From positions 37,416 to 101,415 of the forward strand of contig NZ_BFFP01000001.1 in the NCBI RefSeq assembly GCF_003864415.1: a stretch of 64,000 nucleotides of DNA, read 5' to 3'. The translations under genes and the position numbers were made by a program. The stretch is from Ligilactobacillus salitolerans (GTDB lineage: Bacteria > Bacillota > Bacilli > Lactobacillales > Lactobacillaceae). Position 1 is the first letter of the stretch. The number at the start of each line of letters is the position of its first letter. The notes under the pieces were generated by a model that saw only the letters and a program-made list of their open reading frames with translations, was not told where the DNA came from and did no database searches. This document shows positions 44,096-53,410 of the stretch, piece by piece.

Positions 44096-44136
44096 AAACC
44101 TAGGGAAACCTAACCTGCAAGTTCCCCTAGTCGGTT
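44096..44136 (-). terminator. Possible terminator of the FAD oxidoreductase
   Basis: Minus strand CTAGGGGAAC pairs with GTTTCCCTAG, then a short GTTTTGG tail. The T run is weak. Confidence 0.45.
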
Positions 44137-44156
44137 TAACCTATTGAAGATTATAG

Positions 44157-45365
44157 TTAACTGATCTCAGTCAGCGTCAAAGCACTATTCAGTTCAGCGA
44201 TGGTTGGTTTCTTGCGCAAAATATTGCGGAAATGATCTAAATCATGCGCTGTATTCCAGACCAAGATCCCGTCTAAATGCTCTTCTTCATCGAAGTAATA
44301 GATCGTTTCACCACCGCTTTCAGCCAGCGTCTCGCGGTACATCTTTTGACTAGCATCCAAAACCCCGAGACCTTCCCAACTGATATCATAGACCCAGCTG
44401 TAAAAGTATGGAGTCCAAGTATAGACCCGGCCTGCTCCAGCCATATTTTGTCCGGCCACACGACCACCAATTTCGGCATGACGCACATGTTCCAGTCGTT
44501 GTTGACCCATGATCTGGTCAGGGTAAGTCGCAATATCCCCCATTGCCCAGATATCAGGATCGGAGGTGACAAATTGTTCATTCGTCAAGATCCCACGATC
44601 AGCCATCTCAAGCCCTGCATCTTGCGCAAAATCAATATTGGGCTTGGAACCAATGCCCATCACAAGTCCATCGCCATTCAGGGTTCGCCCATCTGCCAAG
44701 GTCAATTGGACTTGATCATCCGTGATTTCGTACTTATCGGCTAAAACACCCGTCAAGATCTCAATTCCTTCAGCCTGATACTTGTCATGATATTGCTGAC
44801 TGAGTTCTGCTGGAAATGACTTTTGAAAGAGCCGGTCAGTATCGACCACTAGTGTCACTTGAACCTTATTTTGCGCTAAGCCCGCAGCGATTTCTGAAGC
44901 AATGTAGCTGCTGCCCACGACTAAGACATGGTTCCCCGGCTGACTAAAGGCCAAAATTTTCCGATAGTCATCTTTCGAACGCAAGGCAATTGCTAAATCA
45001 CTCTCTGGCCCCGGCAAACGATTAGGGGTGTTTCCGGTTGCCAGCAACAGCTTATCGTAGCCATATATTTCTCCGGTATCAGTTTCAACCAAGTGCTTTT
45101 CTCGTGCAAGCTTGACGACTTTTTCTTCCAAATGCACCACTGTATTCTTGAGTTTGCTTGTCCCCAATACTGTGTCGGCGAGCGTAAAGCTGTGATCGAC
45201 CCACAGCTTTTTGCTCAAGGCTGGCCGGGCATATGGTTCATCCACATCTGCCGAAATCATTCCGATCGAACCCTCTGGATCAATTTCCCGTATTCCTGCA
45301 GCAGCCGCGGCACCAACGACCCCGCCGCCAATCAGCAGGTATTTAAAATGTTCAGTACTTGTCAT
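44157..45365 (-). CDS. FAD/NAD(P)-dependent oxidoreductase (ferredoxin reductase-like)
   Basis: A 402-residue flavoprotein: N-terminal dinucleotide fold LLIGGGVVGAAAAAGIRE, second NAD(P) fold VLVVGSSYIASEIAAGLA, the GD motif DIWAMGDIAT and a C-terminal domain of about 100 residues. This is the class I pyridine nucleotide-disulfide oxidoreductase type without the CxxxxC active site, like rubredoxin/ferredoxin reductases. The partner is unknown. Monocistronic. Confidence 0.88.
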   Translation of the reverse strand: MTSTEHFKYLLIGGGVVGAAAAAGIREIDPEGSIGMISADVDEPYARPALSKKLWVDHSFTLADTVLGTSKLKNTVVHLEEKVVKLAREKHLVETDTGEIYGYDKLLLATGNTPNRLPGPESDLAIALRSKDDYRKILAFSQPGNHVLVVGSSYIASEIAAGLAQNKVQVTLVVDTDRLFQKSFPAELSQQYHDKYQAEGIEILTGVLADKYEITDDQVQLTLADGRTLNGDGLVMGIGSKPNIDFAQDAGLEMADRGILTNEQFVTSDPDIWAMGDIATYPDQIMGQQRLEHVRHAEIGGRVAGQNMAGAGRVYTWTPYFYSWVYDISWEGLGVLDASQKMYRETLAESGGETIYYFDEEEHLDGILVWNTAHDLDHFRNILRKKPTIAELNSALTLTEIS

Positions 45366-45831
45366 GAATATCTGACCTCCTTAGATTTCTTGTAAAGGCT
45401 TTCTATTATTGCTAAACTACCATGAATTGAGCTTAAATACCAGAAATCTACTTGCGAGTCACTCCCACCAAAGAGTGTAAATTAAAAACTTAGAGTGAAA
45501 ATTTCAATAATGACTTTAGGCTAGGTCGCTAAGTTCATTTTTAAAAATCTACCGGGCAGGAAAATCGTGCTTATTAATAACCTATCATTTTAACCCACAC
45601 GCTGAATTACTCGAAACGAAAAAAAGAGCCACTACCCACTCGTGTAATGACTTTTGTGCTGTCAACACACTAAATGATCTCGTTCCGCGCGATTTTTATA
45701 ACATGCTAACTGGATTGGAGCAATTCGCGAGTGTCGGAGGTATTACTCAACATAACACTTATCACAAGAAAAAATTCCCAAAATAGCAGAAACAGGTATA
45801 CTAGAAGTAATAAAAGAAGGGGTTAACCAAC
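45366..45831. other. Intergenic stretch, promoter of the DUF5626-like gene
   Basis: 466 bases. Apart from a TATACT -10 (about 45797) with an imperfect -35 upstream of the next gene, I see no open frame with a ribosome site. A region near 45620-45720 has weak coding-like composition with stops and may be an old remnant. Confidence 0.35.
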
Positions 45832-46299
45832 ATGAAAAAAATTTATTTATTATTAGCAGCAATAATTGCTGTTGTTTCTTTAGGGACATTTACGGCTAGT
45901 GCAAATACAGTATCGCAAGGACAGATTACATATAATTTAAAGCAAGGCGGCACACAAGTCTTTGAGACGGCTGACACACAAAATAACCCAATCGAGTATG
46001 TAGTTTCTGAAGATAAAGACGATTTTACAAGTTCTTTGATCAGATTATCCAATAAGAACTACACAATCACAAAAAAGGGGATTGGTTGGCACGTGTCATA
46101 TAAAATCAAGGTGTCTGGTAACAGTATAAAACAAGCTTTTGGTTTAAACGCAGTAGCCACAAAAGGAAGCTTTAAATCGTCACTTTTAGCAAAAATTAGT
46201 AACAAAAAAGCACAATGGAGAGCTAAGTACAAATTTGGATTAGTAACGACAGTTTCATGTACTGCAAAAATTAGCGGAACTAAACTATATGTTAGCTAG
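45832..46299 (+). CDS. Secreted DUF5626-like protein
   Basis: A 155-residue protein with a clear signal peptide (KKIYLLLAAIIAVVSLGTFTASA, then NTVSQG). The mature part has the TYNLKQGGTQVFETADTQ opening and the GWHVSYKIKVSGNSI block, then alternating basic beta strands. This looks like the DUF5626 family of small secreted proteins in lactobacilli and clostridia, function unknown. Its stop codon overlaps the convergent regulator stop by four bases. Confidence 0.65.
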   Translation: MKKIYLLLAAIIAVVSLGTFTASANTVSQGQITYNLKQGGTQVFETADTQNNPIEYVVSEDKDDFTSSLIRLSNKNYTITKKGIGWHVSYKIKVSGNSIKQAFGLNAVATKGSFKSSLLAKISNKKAQWRAKYKFGLVTTVSCTAKISGTKLYVS

Positions 46300-46805
46300 T
46301 AGTAGCTAGTAATTCCCCAATTCAAGGAGTTAGCAATAAAGGCAACCAAGACAAATGCATTATAGACAAGCGCACAAACACAGACGACATAAACAAATTT
46401 GTAACAAGTGTTTGTTTTTTGATTGCGCCAAAAAACAAACGGAGTGGTAACTAGACCAAAAGGAGCAATAACAAAAGAAAGACAGGCCAGTGCTAATAGA
46501 AGTAACCCCTCGTCTTTTAAAGAGGCTAGTTTGTGGTCTACTTTCTTGATTTTTTGTTGCTCAACCACGTTTTTTTGCTCATTAGTAGCTATTTTTTCAC
46601 GTAAATGTTGATTTTCACATAAAATTTCATCTAAATTAAAATGATAAAGATTGCTTAAGCGCATTAAGTTATCGATGTCAGGATAGCTTTTGCCAGTTTC
46701 CCAAGAGGAAATTGCTTGACGGGAAATATGTAATTGTGTTGCAACATTATTTTGCGAAAGAGCACAATTTTGGCGCGAGTTTTTTAAAAACTGTCCAAGA
46801 TCCAT
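46296..46805 (-). CDS. Cassette C XRE regulator with two membrane helices
   Basis: ATG 46805 has AGAAGG upstream; a GTG three codons earlier overlaps it. The 169-residue protein has an N-terminal Cro/XRE helix-turn-helix (LGQFLKNSRQNCALSQNN, then LHISRQAIS, then SYPDIDNLMRLSNLYHFNLDEIL), a charged linker (about 65-100) and two C-terminal membrane helices (about 101-125 and 133-158). It appears membrane-anchored and may sense an extracellular or membrane signal. It is the only intact copy of the three regulators and is divergent from cassette C genes. Confidence 0.88.
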   Translation of the reverse strand: MDLGQFLKNSRQNCALSQNNVATQLHISRQAISSWETGKSYPDIDNLMRLSNLYHFNLDEILCENQHLREKIATNEQKNVVEQQKIKKVDHKLASLKDEGLLLLALACLSFVIAPFGLVTTPFVFWRNQKTNTCYKFVYVVCVCALVYNAFVLVAFIANSLNWGITSYY

Positions 46806-46865
46806 AAGCACACCTTCTCGTATTTTTTACAAATTATATCATAGAAATGTTGATTTGATAGGGGG

Positions 46866-46902
46866 GCAAGTAATATTTGCCCGGGGGGCAATCAATACTT
46901 GC
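46866..46902 (+). promoter_or_regulatory. Cassette C tandem palindromic operators
   Basis: GCAAGTAATATTTGC at 46866-46880 and GCAATCAATACTTGC at 46888-46902, start to start 22 bp, with G runs before each. They sit between the divergent regulator and the effector genes and match cassettes A and B. A TAAAAT -10 is about 22 bases downstream of the last TTGC. Confidence 0.72.
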
Positions 46903-46967
46903 TCCATTATTAAATAAAACACGAGATAAAATATAAGCGGAATTAAAAAATAGTGAGGTGAAGAATT

Positions 46968-47318
46968 ATAAAAAATATAAAAGAGTGGTCGTGGTTTTTA
47001 ACAGTTTTAGGTGTACTTGCAGTTTTTTTCTTGTTTATTCGTTCAGAGGTGTACGTTCCAGTTGAATTAAATAACCAAATAAACACCATGATTAAGGAAA
47101 AAAGTTATTCTAAATTGAAAAAACTTGCAGCTGATAATAAGACTGCGGATCTTTTAGTTAACCTTAATGAAAAAACACGGTGTAAGGACACATCTGATGC
47201 CCAAGGCGGAACTAGTAGATCCCTTAACTATGCGACTGGGCTTGAGGGAAAAACTTTTGGTGTGGAGATGAGAAAGCAGAATTTTATCTATTGGAAAGTT
47301 GTAAAAATATATAGATAG
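46968..47318 (+). CDS. Cassette C membrane-anchored small protein, non-standard start
   Basis: GAGGTG lies seven bases before codon ATA (46968), where the sequence reads KNIKEWSWFLTVLGVLAVFFLFIRSEV; the only canonical start in frame is TTG 47031 in the middle of the helix, without a ribosome site. So either ATA/ATT initiates, or an ATG was lost by mutation. From 46968 the product is about 116 residues with one N-terminal helix and an extracytoplasmic domain ending MRKQNFIYWKVVKIYR. No family recognised. Confidence 0.5.
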   Translation: MKNIKEWSWFLTVLGVLAVFFLFIRSEVYVPVELNNQINTMIKEKSYSKLKKLAADNKTADLLVNLNEKTRCKDTSDAQGGTSRSLNYATGLEGKTFGVEMRKQNFIYWKVVKIYR

Positions 47319-47323
47319 GGGAA

Positions 47324-48118
47324 ATGATCATTTTGAGCAAAAGAAGGATTGGTGCATTATTAATTGTTTTAAGTGCTTTTCTATTTTTCCTAAGTACAAA
47401 GACAGTACAAGCAAATACAGTTATTGAAGGAGATGTCGTAAATGATTTACATGCGTCTTTTAGCATGGCTGATACCTCGGCTGAAACAGTAGAAAGTATA
47501 AAACAAATTGCTGCTGAGGATAAAAATGTACATGTAACTTTTGACAATGGAATTATTGATATAAATGAATATACGGAACCTTCAGCTGACGTTAGCTTAA
47601 AAGTGAATAATAAGTCTGTAATTGTTAAAAACGGTCAATTTAAAGTAAATCATGTAACTGCTAATAATAAAACGAATTTTGTTGTTCAAGATGTGGGGAC
47701 CACCGCTGAAAATGGTCAGTCCAAAATAACTAGTGAAAATACGCTTCAAATTGTAAACAAAATAGATTATGGGACAATGATTAACCTAATGGATAATATG
47801 AACGATACATCTAACGATAGCTTGCTTCGTTCTTCAGGAACTTATCCCGGTCAGAAGACAAGTGGTCAGAAAGTTGCAAAAGGGACACATGTCCATTGCA
47901 ATAGATTCAATGGGACTAAGTCTAATCACAGATATTATTCGCGCTTGTCTGGCCAAGGTTGGGTTAATTATTATAAGAGTGACTGCTGGTATAAACATAA
48001 GGCATATAAGTGTCCATTTACAAAGGCAGATACACGTTGTAATGGGTTACTAAAAAAGGGTGCACATAGTTGTTCTATTAAGGGCGGGTGGCCAGTAACT
48101 TGTTGGTATAGAAATTAG
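47324..48118 (+). CDS. Cassette C secreted Cys-rich effector candidate
   Basis: A 264-residue protein starting at ATG 47324 (TTG 47333 is an alternative with better spacing). Signal peptide RRIGALLIVLSAFLFFLSTKTVQA, then NTVIEGD. A middle region of about 150 residues is Asn/Val-rich and beta-like. The C-terminal ~90 residues hold six Cys, in HVHCNRFNG, DCWYKHKAYKCP, RCNGLL, SCSIKGGW and TCWYRN, suggesting a disulphide-bonded secreted domain. A 60-residue membrane protein follows. It has the layout of a bacteriocin-like or other secreted effector with a partner; function not shown. Confidence 0.65.
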   Translation: MIILSKRRIGALLIVLSAFLFFLSTKTVQANTVIEGDVVNDLHASFSMADTSAETVESIKQIAAEDKNVHVTFDNGIIDINEYTEPSADVSLKVNNKSVIVKNGQFKVNHVTANNKTNFVVQDVGTTAENGQSKITSENTLQIVNKIDYGTMINLMDNMNDTSNDSLLRSSGTYPGQKTSGQKVAKGTHVHCNRFNGTKSNHRYYSRLSGQGWVNYYKSDCWYKHKAYKCPFTKADTRCNGLLKKGAHSCSIKGGWPVTCWYRN

Positions 48119-48177
48119 TATCAACTGGAGCAGCATCCCCTCTGTTCACTATACTTTTATGTAGCTAGGAGGCATCT

Positions 48178-48360
48178 ATGAGTATAAAAAATGTCATAGT
48201 AAACTATTCTTCTGTGGCAGCAATTACAATCTTTTATTATTTATTTTTCCCCTCAATTGATTTTAAACAGCTTGTAATTGCTGTATTAATTGAGCTTCCA
48301 GTGGTAGTAGGAATTTTATTTTTAAAGAAATTTTTTCAAGATAGAAAGAAAAACGGCTAA
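48178..48360 (+). CDS. Small two-helix membrane protein, possible immunity partner
   Basis: A 60-residue protein with TAGGAGG ribosome site. Two hydrophobic segments (about 10-27 and 32-50) and a basic C-terminus (FFQDRKKNG). It follows the Cys-rich secreted protein by 59 bases, typical of bacteriocin immunity genes. Not recognised as a named family. Confidence 0.55.
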   Translation: MSIKNVIVNYSSVAAITIFYYLFFPSIDFKQLVIAVLIELPVVVGILFLKKFFQDRKKNG

Positions 48361-48435
48361 TTTTACAAAAAAACTGCAGCCACACTCTCAAATTAAAAAG
48401 AGCAATTGTCCCAATCTTATTAACACGCACCGACT

Positions 48436-48484
48436 AAAAAAGCCCAACTTTTGCTATTTGTAGCATCAAAAGTTGAGCTTTTAT
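48436..48484. terminator. Bidirectional terminator
   Basis: AAAGC-C-CAACTTTTG pairs with CAAAAGTTG-A-GCTTTTA; between cassette C and the convergent glutathione peroxidase gene. Confidence 0.8.
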
Positions 48485-48518
48485 TTGGCTATCTTTCAAA
48501 TTCCCAGACTAACATTAG

Positions 48519-48989
48519 CTATTGCTGCAGTGCATCTTCAATTGCCGCAACCATTTTCTCTGGCTTAGTGGTCGGTGCATAGCGGTGCAATAATTCTCCA
48601 TTGCGGCCAACTAAGAATTTAGTATAGTTCCACTTGATATTGCCATGACCGGACTCATCTTTCAGATACTTAAATAATGGATCGGCATCATCCCCATTCA
48701 AGCGGACTTTCTTAGTCATTGGAAAAGTGACCCCATAATGAACCTGACAATAGTCGCTGATCTCGTCTTCATCCTCTAATTCTTGGTGAAACTGATTCGA
48801 AGGCAAGCCCAAAACCTCAAGGCCTTGGTCACGGTAAGTCTGATATAGCTGCTCTAAGCCCTCAAGCTGGGGCGCCAAGCCGCATTTGCTGGCAGTATTC
48901 ACGATGATAACAACTTTATCTTGATAATCCTTTAAATCGATCTTTTGACCGCCCATTTCCGTCTCGGAAAAATCATAAATATTCGTCAT
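48519..48989 (-). CDS. Glutathione peroxidase family protein
   Basis: A 156-residue peroxidase with the catalytic Cys in VNTASKCGLAPQLEGLE, Gln in GLPSNQFHQE, and Trp/Asn in IKWNYTKFLV. Probably thioredoxin-dependent, as no selenocysteine is used. Reduces organic and hydrogen peroxides. RBS AAAGGGAG; monocistronic. Confidence 0.94.
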   Translation of the reverse strand: MTNIYDFSETEMGGQKIDLKDYQDKVVIIVNTASKCGLAPQLEGLEQLYQTYRDQGLEVLGLPSNQFHQELEDEDEISDYCQVHYGVTFPMTKKVRLNGDDADPLFKYLKDESGHGNIKWNYTKFLVGRNGELLHRYAPTTKPEKMVAAIEDALQQ

Positions 48990-50704
<1,715 letters not shown>

Positions 50705-50706
50705 GC

Positions 50707-51684
50707 ATGGCTAAAATGACGATGATCAAAGCCATTACTAAAGGGCTGGATGAAGAACTCAAACGCGATGAAAAAGTATTGATTTTTGGTGAAGACGTTG
50801 GCCGTAATGGCGGGGTTTTCCGGGCAACTGATGGCCTCCAAGATGAAAACGGTGCAGACCGGGTCTTCGATACCCCTTTGGCCGAATCTGGAATTAGCGG
50901 CTTAGCAATGGGCTTAGCCCTAGAAGGCTTCCGCCCGGTACCTGAAATTCAATTCTTTGGGTTCGTTTTTGAAACTATGGATGAAATTGCCGGACAGATC
51001 GCACGGACTGGCCATCGCATGGGCGGTTCCCGTAAATTACCGATCACCCTCAGAGCCCCATTTGGCGGCGGTGTTCATACTCCTGAACTGCACGCCGATA
51101 GTCTGGAAGGCTTACTGGCTCAGACACCTGGCTTGCGCGTTGTGATCCCAAGCGGTCCGTATGACGCCAAAGGCTTACTGGCTTCGGCAATTCGTTCCGA
51201 CGATCCAGTCTTCTTCTTGGAACACATGAAACTTTACCGTTCCATTAAAGAAGAAGTCCCCGATGAAAGCTACACCGTTCCCCTAGACAAAGCCGACGTT
51301 AAACGCGAAGGCAAGGATGTTACCCTGATTTCTTATGGTTATATGGTTCAAGAAAGCTTAAAAGCTGCTGATGAGCTGGCTAAAGACGGGATCGAAGCTG
51401 AAGTCCTGGATCTGCGTACCATTTCTCCGTTAGATGAAGAAGCGATCGTAGCCTCAGTTAAAAAGACTGGGCGCGCAGTTTTAGTTCAAGAAGCCCAAAA
51501 TCAGGCCGGTGTCATGGGACAAGTTGCTTCTGTGATCGCTGAAAAGGCTATCCTGTCACTTGAATCTCCGATCGGCAGAGTTTCCGCTCCAGATACTCCT
51601 TATCCGTTCAGCCAAGCTGAAGAAATTTGGCTGCCGAATAAAAAGGACATCATTAACAAAGCCAAGGAGATCGTCAATTATTGA
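50707..51684 (+). CDS. pdhB: Pyruvate dehydrogenase E1 component, beta subunit
   Basis: A 325-residue protein starting two bases after the pdhA stop. It begins [22 protein letters not shown], has [15 protein letters not shown] and [21 protein letters not shown], and the C-terminal transketolase part with [19 protein letters not shown]. Forms the alpha2beta2 E1 with PdhA. Confidence 0.96.
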   Translation: MAKMTMIKAITKGLDEELKRDEKVLIFGEDVGRNGGVFRATDGLQDENGADRVFDTPLAESGISGLAMGLALEGFRPVPEIQFFGFVFETMDEIAGQIARTGHRMGGSRKLPITLRAPFGGGVHTPELHADSLEGLLAQTPGLRVVIPSGPYDAKGLLASAIRSDDPVFFLEHMKLYRSIKEEVPDESYTVPLDKADVKREGKDVTLISYGYMVQESLKAADELAKDGIEAEVLDLRTISPLDEEAIVASVKKTGRAVLVQEAQNQAGVMGQVASVIAEKAILSLESPIGRVSAPDTPYPFSQAEEIWLPNKKDIINKAKEIVNY

Positions 51685-51686
51685 TG

Positions 51687-51710
51687 ATTGAGCAGCTGGC
51701 ATTGCTCAAT
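51687..51710 (+). promoter_or_regulatory. Hairpin in the pdhB-pdhC gap
   Basis: ATTGAGCA pairs with TGCTCAAT right after pdhB and the sequence TTGGCATTGCTCAGCCC repeats its right arm. There is no T run. The 97-base gap is unusual in this operon and could modulate the downstream E2/E3 level. Confidence 0.45.
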
Positions 51711-51781
51711 TTGGCATTGCTCAGCCCTTAAATTACGTTTGAATATTTGCTCGCTATCATAATACGGGGGTATATAAACTC

Positions 51782-53407
51782 ATGGAAAAATATCAATTTA
51801 AACTGCCTGACATCGGTGAAGGGATCGCTGAAGGCACCATCGGTGAATGGCATGTTAAAGAAGGCGATTCAGTCGCTGAAGACGGTGACTTGGTCCAAAT
51901 CGAAAACGACAAATCCGTCGAGGAACTGCCAAGTCCTGTTGGCGGTAAGGTCACTAAAATTCTAGTCGCTGAAGGCGAAACAGCTGAAGTCGGTCAAGCT
52001 TTAGTTGAATTGGAAGTTGAAAACGGCAAAGGCAACGTTGCCGCAGACGAAGCTTCAGACCAAAAAGCAGCACCTGCACCTGCTGCTTCAGACAGCAATG
52101 CTTCTACACAGTCAGATGGTCAAGAAACCTATGAATTTAAGCTGCCTGACATCGGCGAAGGAATCGCTGAAGGCACTATTGGCGAATGGCATGTTAAAGA
52201 GGGCGACACAGTCGCTGAAGACGGCGACTTGGTCCAAATTGAAAACGACAAATCCGTTGAAGAATTACCAAGTCCTGTTGCTGGTACAGTCACCAAGATC
52301 TTAGTCGCTGAAGGCGAAACAGCTGAGGTCGGCCAAGCTTTGGTCAGACTGGCTGTAGCTGCCGGTCAAGGCAACGTTGAAGGAGCAATCCAACCCGCTC
52401 CAGCACCTCAACAAGAAGCTGCGGCTGCGGCTGAAGAAAAGCCAGCAGCTAACCAGGCTTCTGCTGGTCCACAAGACCACTCACTGCCTGTTTTAGCCAT
52501 GCCTGGTGTGCGTGCTTATGCTCGTGAAAAAGGCGCAGATCTGGCCCAGATCACCGGTTCCGGCAATCACGGTCAAATTCTGAAGACCGACATCGATAGC
52601 TTCTTGGCTGGCGGTGGTGCCAAAGCGCAAGAAACAACTGCCCCTGCAGAAAAACCGGCCGAAAAAGAAAAAGCTGCTGCAGCTCCAATTTCCACTTCAC
52701 CAGACTGGCCAGAACACAGCGAAAAGATGTCCGGGATCCGTTATGCAACCGCGAAAGCCATGGAACGTTCCAACGACAATGTGCCGCACGTGCATATCTT
52801 TGACGATGTCGTTGTTGATGCAATGTGGGATCACCGCAAGAAGTACAAGGAACTCGCCGCTTCTAAGGGTGTTCATTTGACCTTCTTAGCCTACGTTACG
52901 AAAGCTTTGGCCGTTGTCGTCAAGGAATTCCCGATCTTCAACTCGCAAGTTGATATGGATAATAAACAAAGCATTTACAAGGACTATATCAACATCGGGA
53001 TCGCTACTGATACTGACCGTGGACTCTTTGTACCAAATGTTAAGCATGCTGACCAGCTGAGCTTATTCGACATTGCTCGTGCTATCAGTACCAACACCGA
53101 AAAAGCTAAGGACGGCAAGTTAAGTTCCGGCGACATGAGTCATACTGGGATCTCGATTACCAACATTGGCTCAGTGGGCGGCGGTTTCTTTACACCGATC
53201 ATTAACTTCCCAGAAGTTGCGATCTTAGGCATTGGTAAGATCAGTCCAGAAGCAGTTGTCGTTGACGGTGAAGTCAAAGCCGCTCGTGTTTTGAAACTAA
53301 CAATGGCTTTTGACCACCGTGTGATCGACGGGGCAACTGCTCAAAAAGCAGTTAACCGCCTCAAAGAACTGCTGGCTGACCCAGAATTACTTTTGATGGA
53401 GGGATAG
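51782..53407 (+). CDS. pdhC: Pyruvate dehydrogenase E2, dihydrolipoyl acetyltransferase
   Basis: A 541-residue protein with two lipoyl domains (residues about 1-78 and 117-195), each with ENDKSVEELPSP and the modified Lys in NDK. They are followed by an E1/E3-binding domain (VLAMPGVRAYAREKGADLAQITGSG, about 238-275) and the catalytic domain (about 315-541) with AFDHRVIDGA. The linkers are rich in Ala/Pro/Glu. The two lipoyl domains are nearly identical in protein and DNA, which indicates recent duplication or gene conversion. Confidence 0.96.
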   Translation: MEKYQFKLPDIGEGIAEGTIGEWHVKEGDSVAEDGDLVQIENDKSVEELPSPVGGKVTKILVAEGETAEVGQALVELEVENGKGNVAADEASDQKAAPAPAASDSNASTQSDGQETYEFKLPDIGEGIAEGTIGEWHVKEGDTVAEDGDLVQIENDKSVEELPSPVAGTVTKILVAEGETAEVGQALVRLAVAAGQGNVEGAIQPAPAPQQEAAAAAEEKPAANQASAGPQDHSLPVLAMPGVRAYAREKGADLAQITGSGNHGQILKTDIDSFLAGGGAKAQETTAPAEKPAEKEKAAAAPISTSPDWPEHSEKMSGIRYATAKAMERSNDNVPHVHIFDDVVVDAMWDHRKKYKELAASKGVHLTFLAYVTKALAVVVKEFPIFNSQVDMDNKQSIYKDYINIGIATDTDRGLFVPNVKHADQLSLFDIARAISTNTEKAKDGKLSSGDMSHTGISITNIGSVGGGFFTPIINFPEVAILGIGKISPEAVVVDGEVKAARVLKLTMAFDHRVIDGATAQKAVNRLKELLADPELLLMEG

Positions 53408-53410
53408 ATA

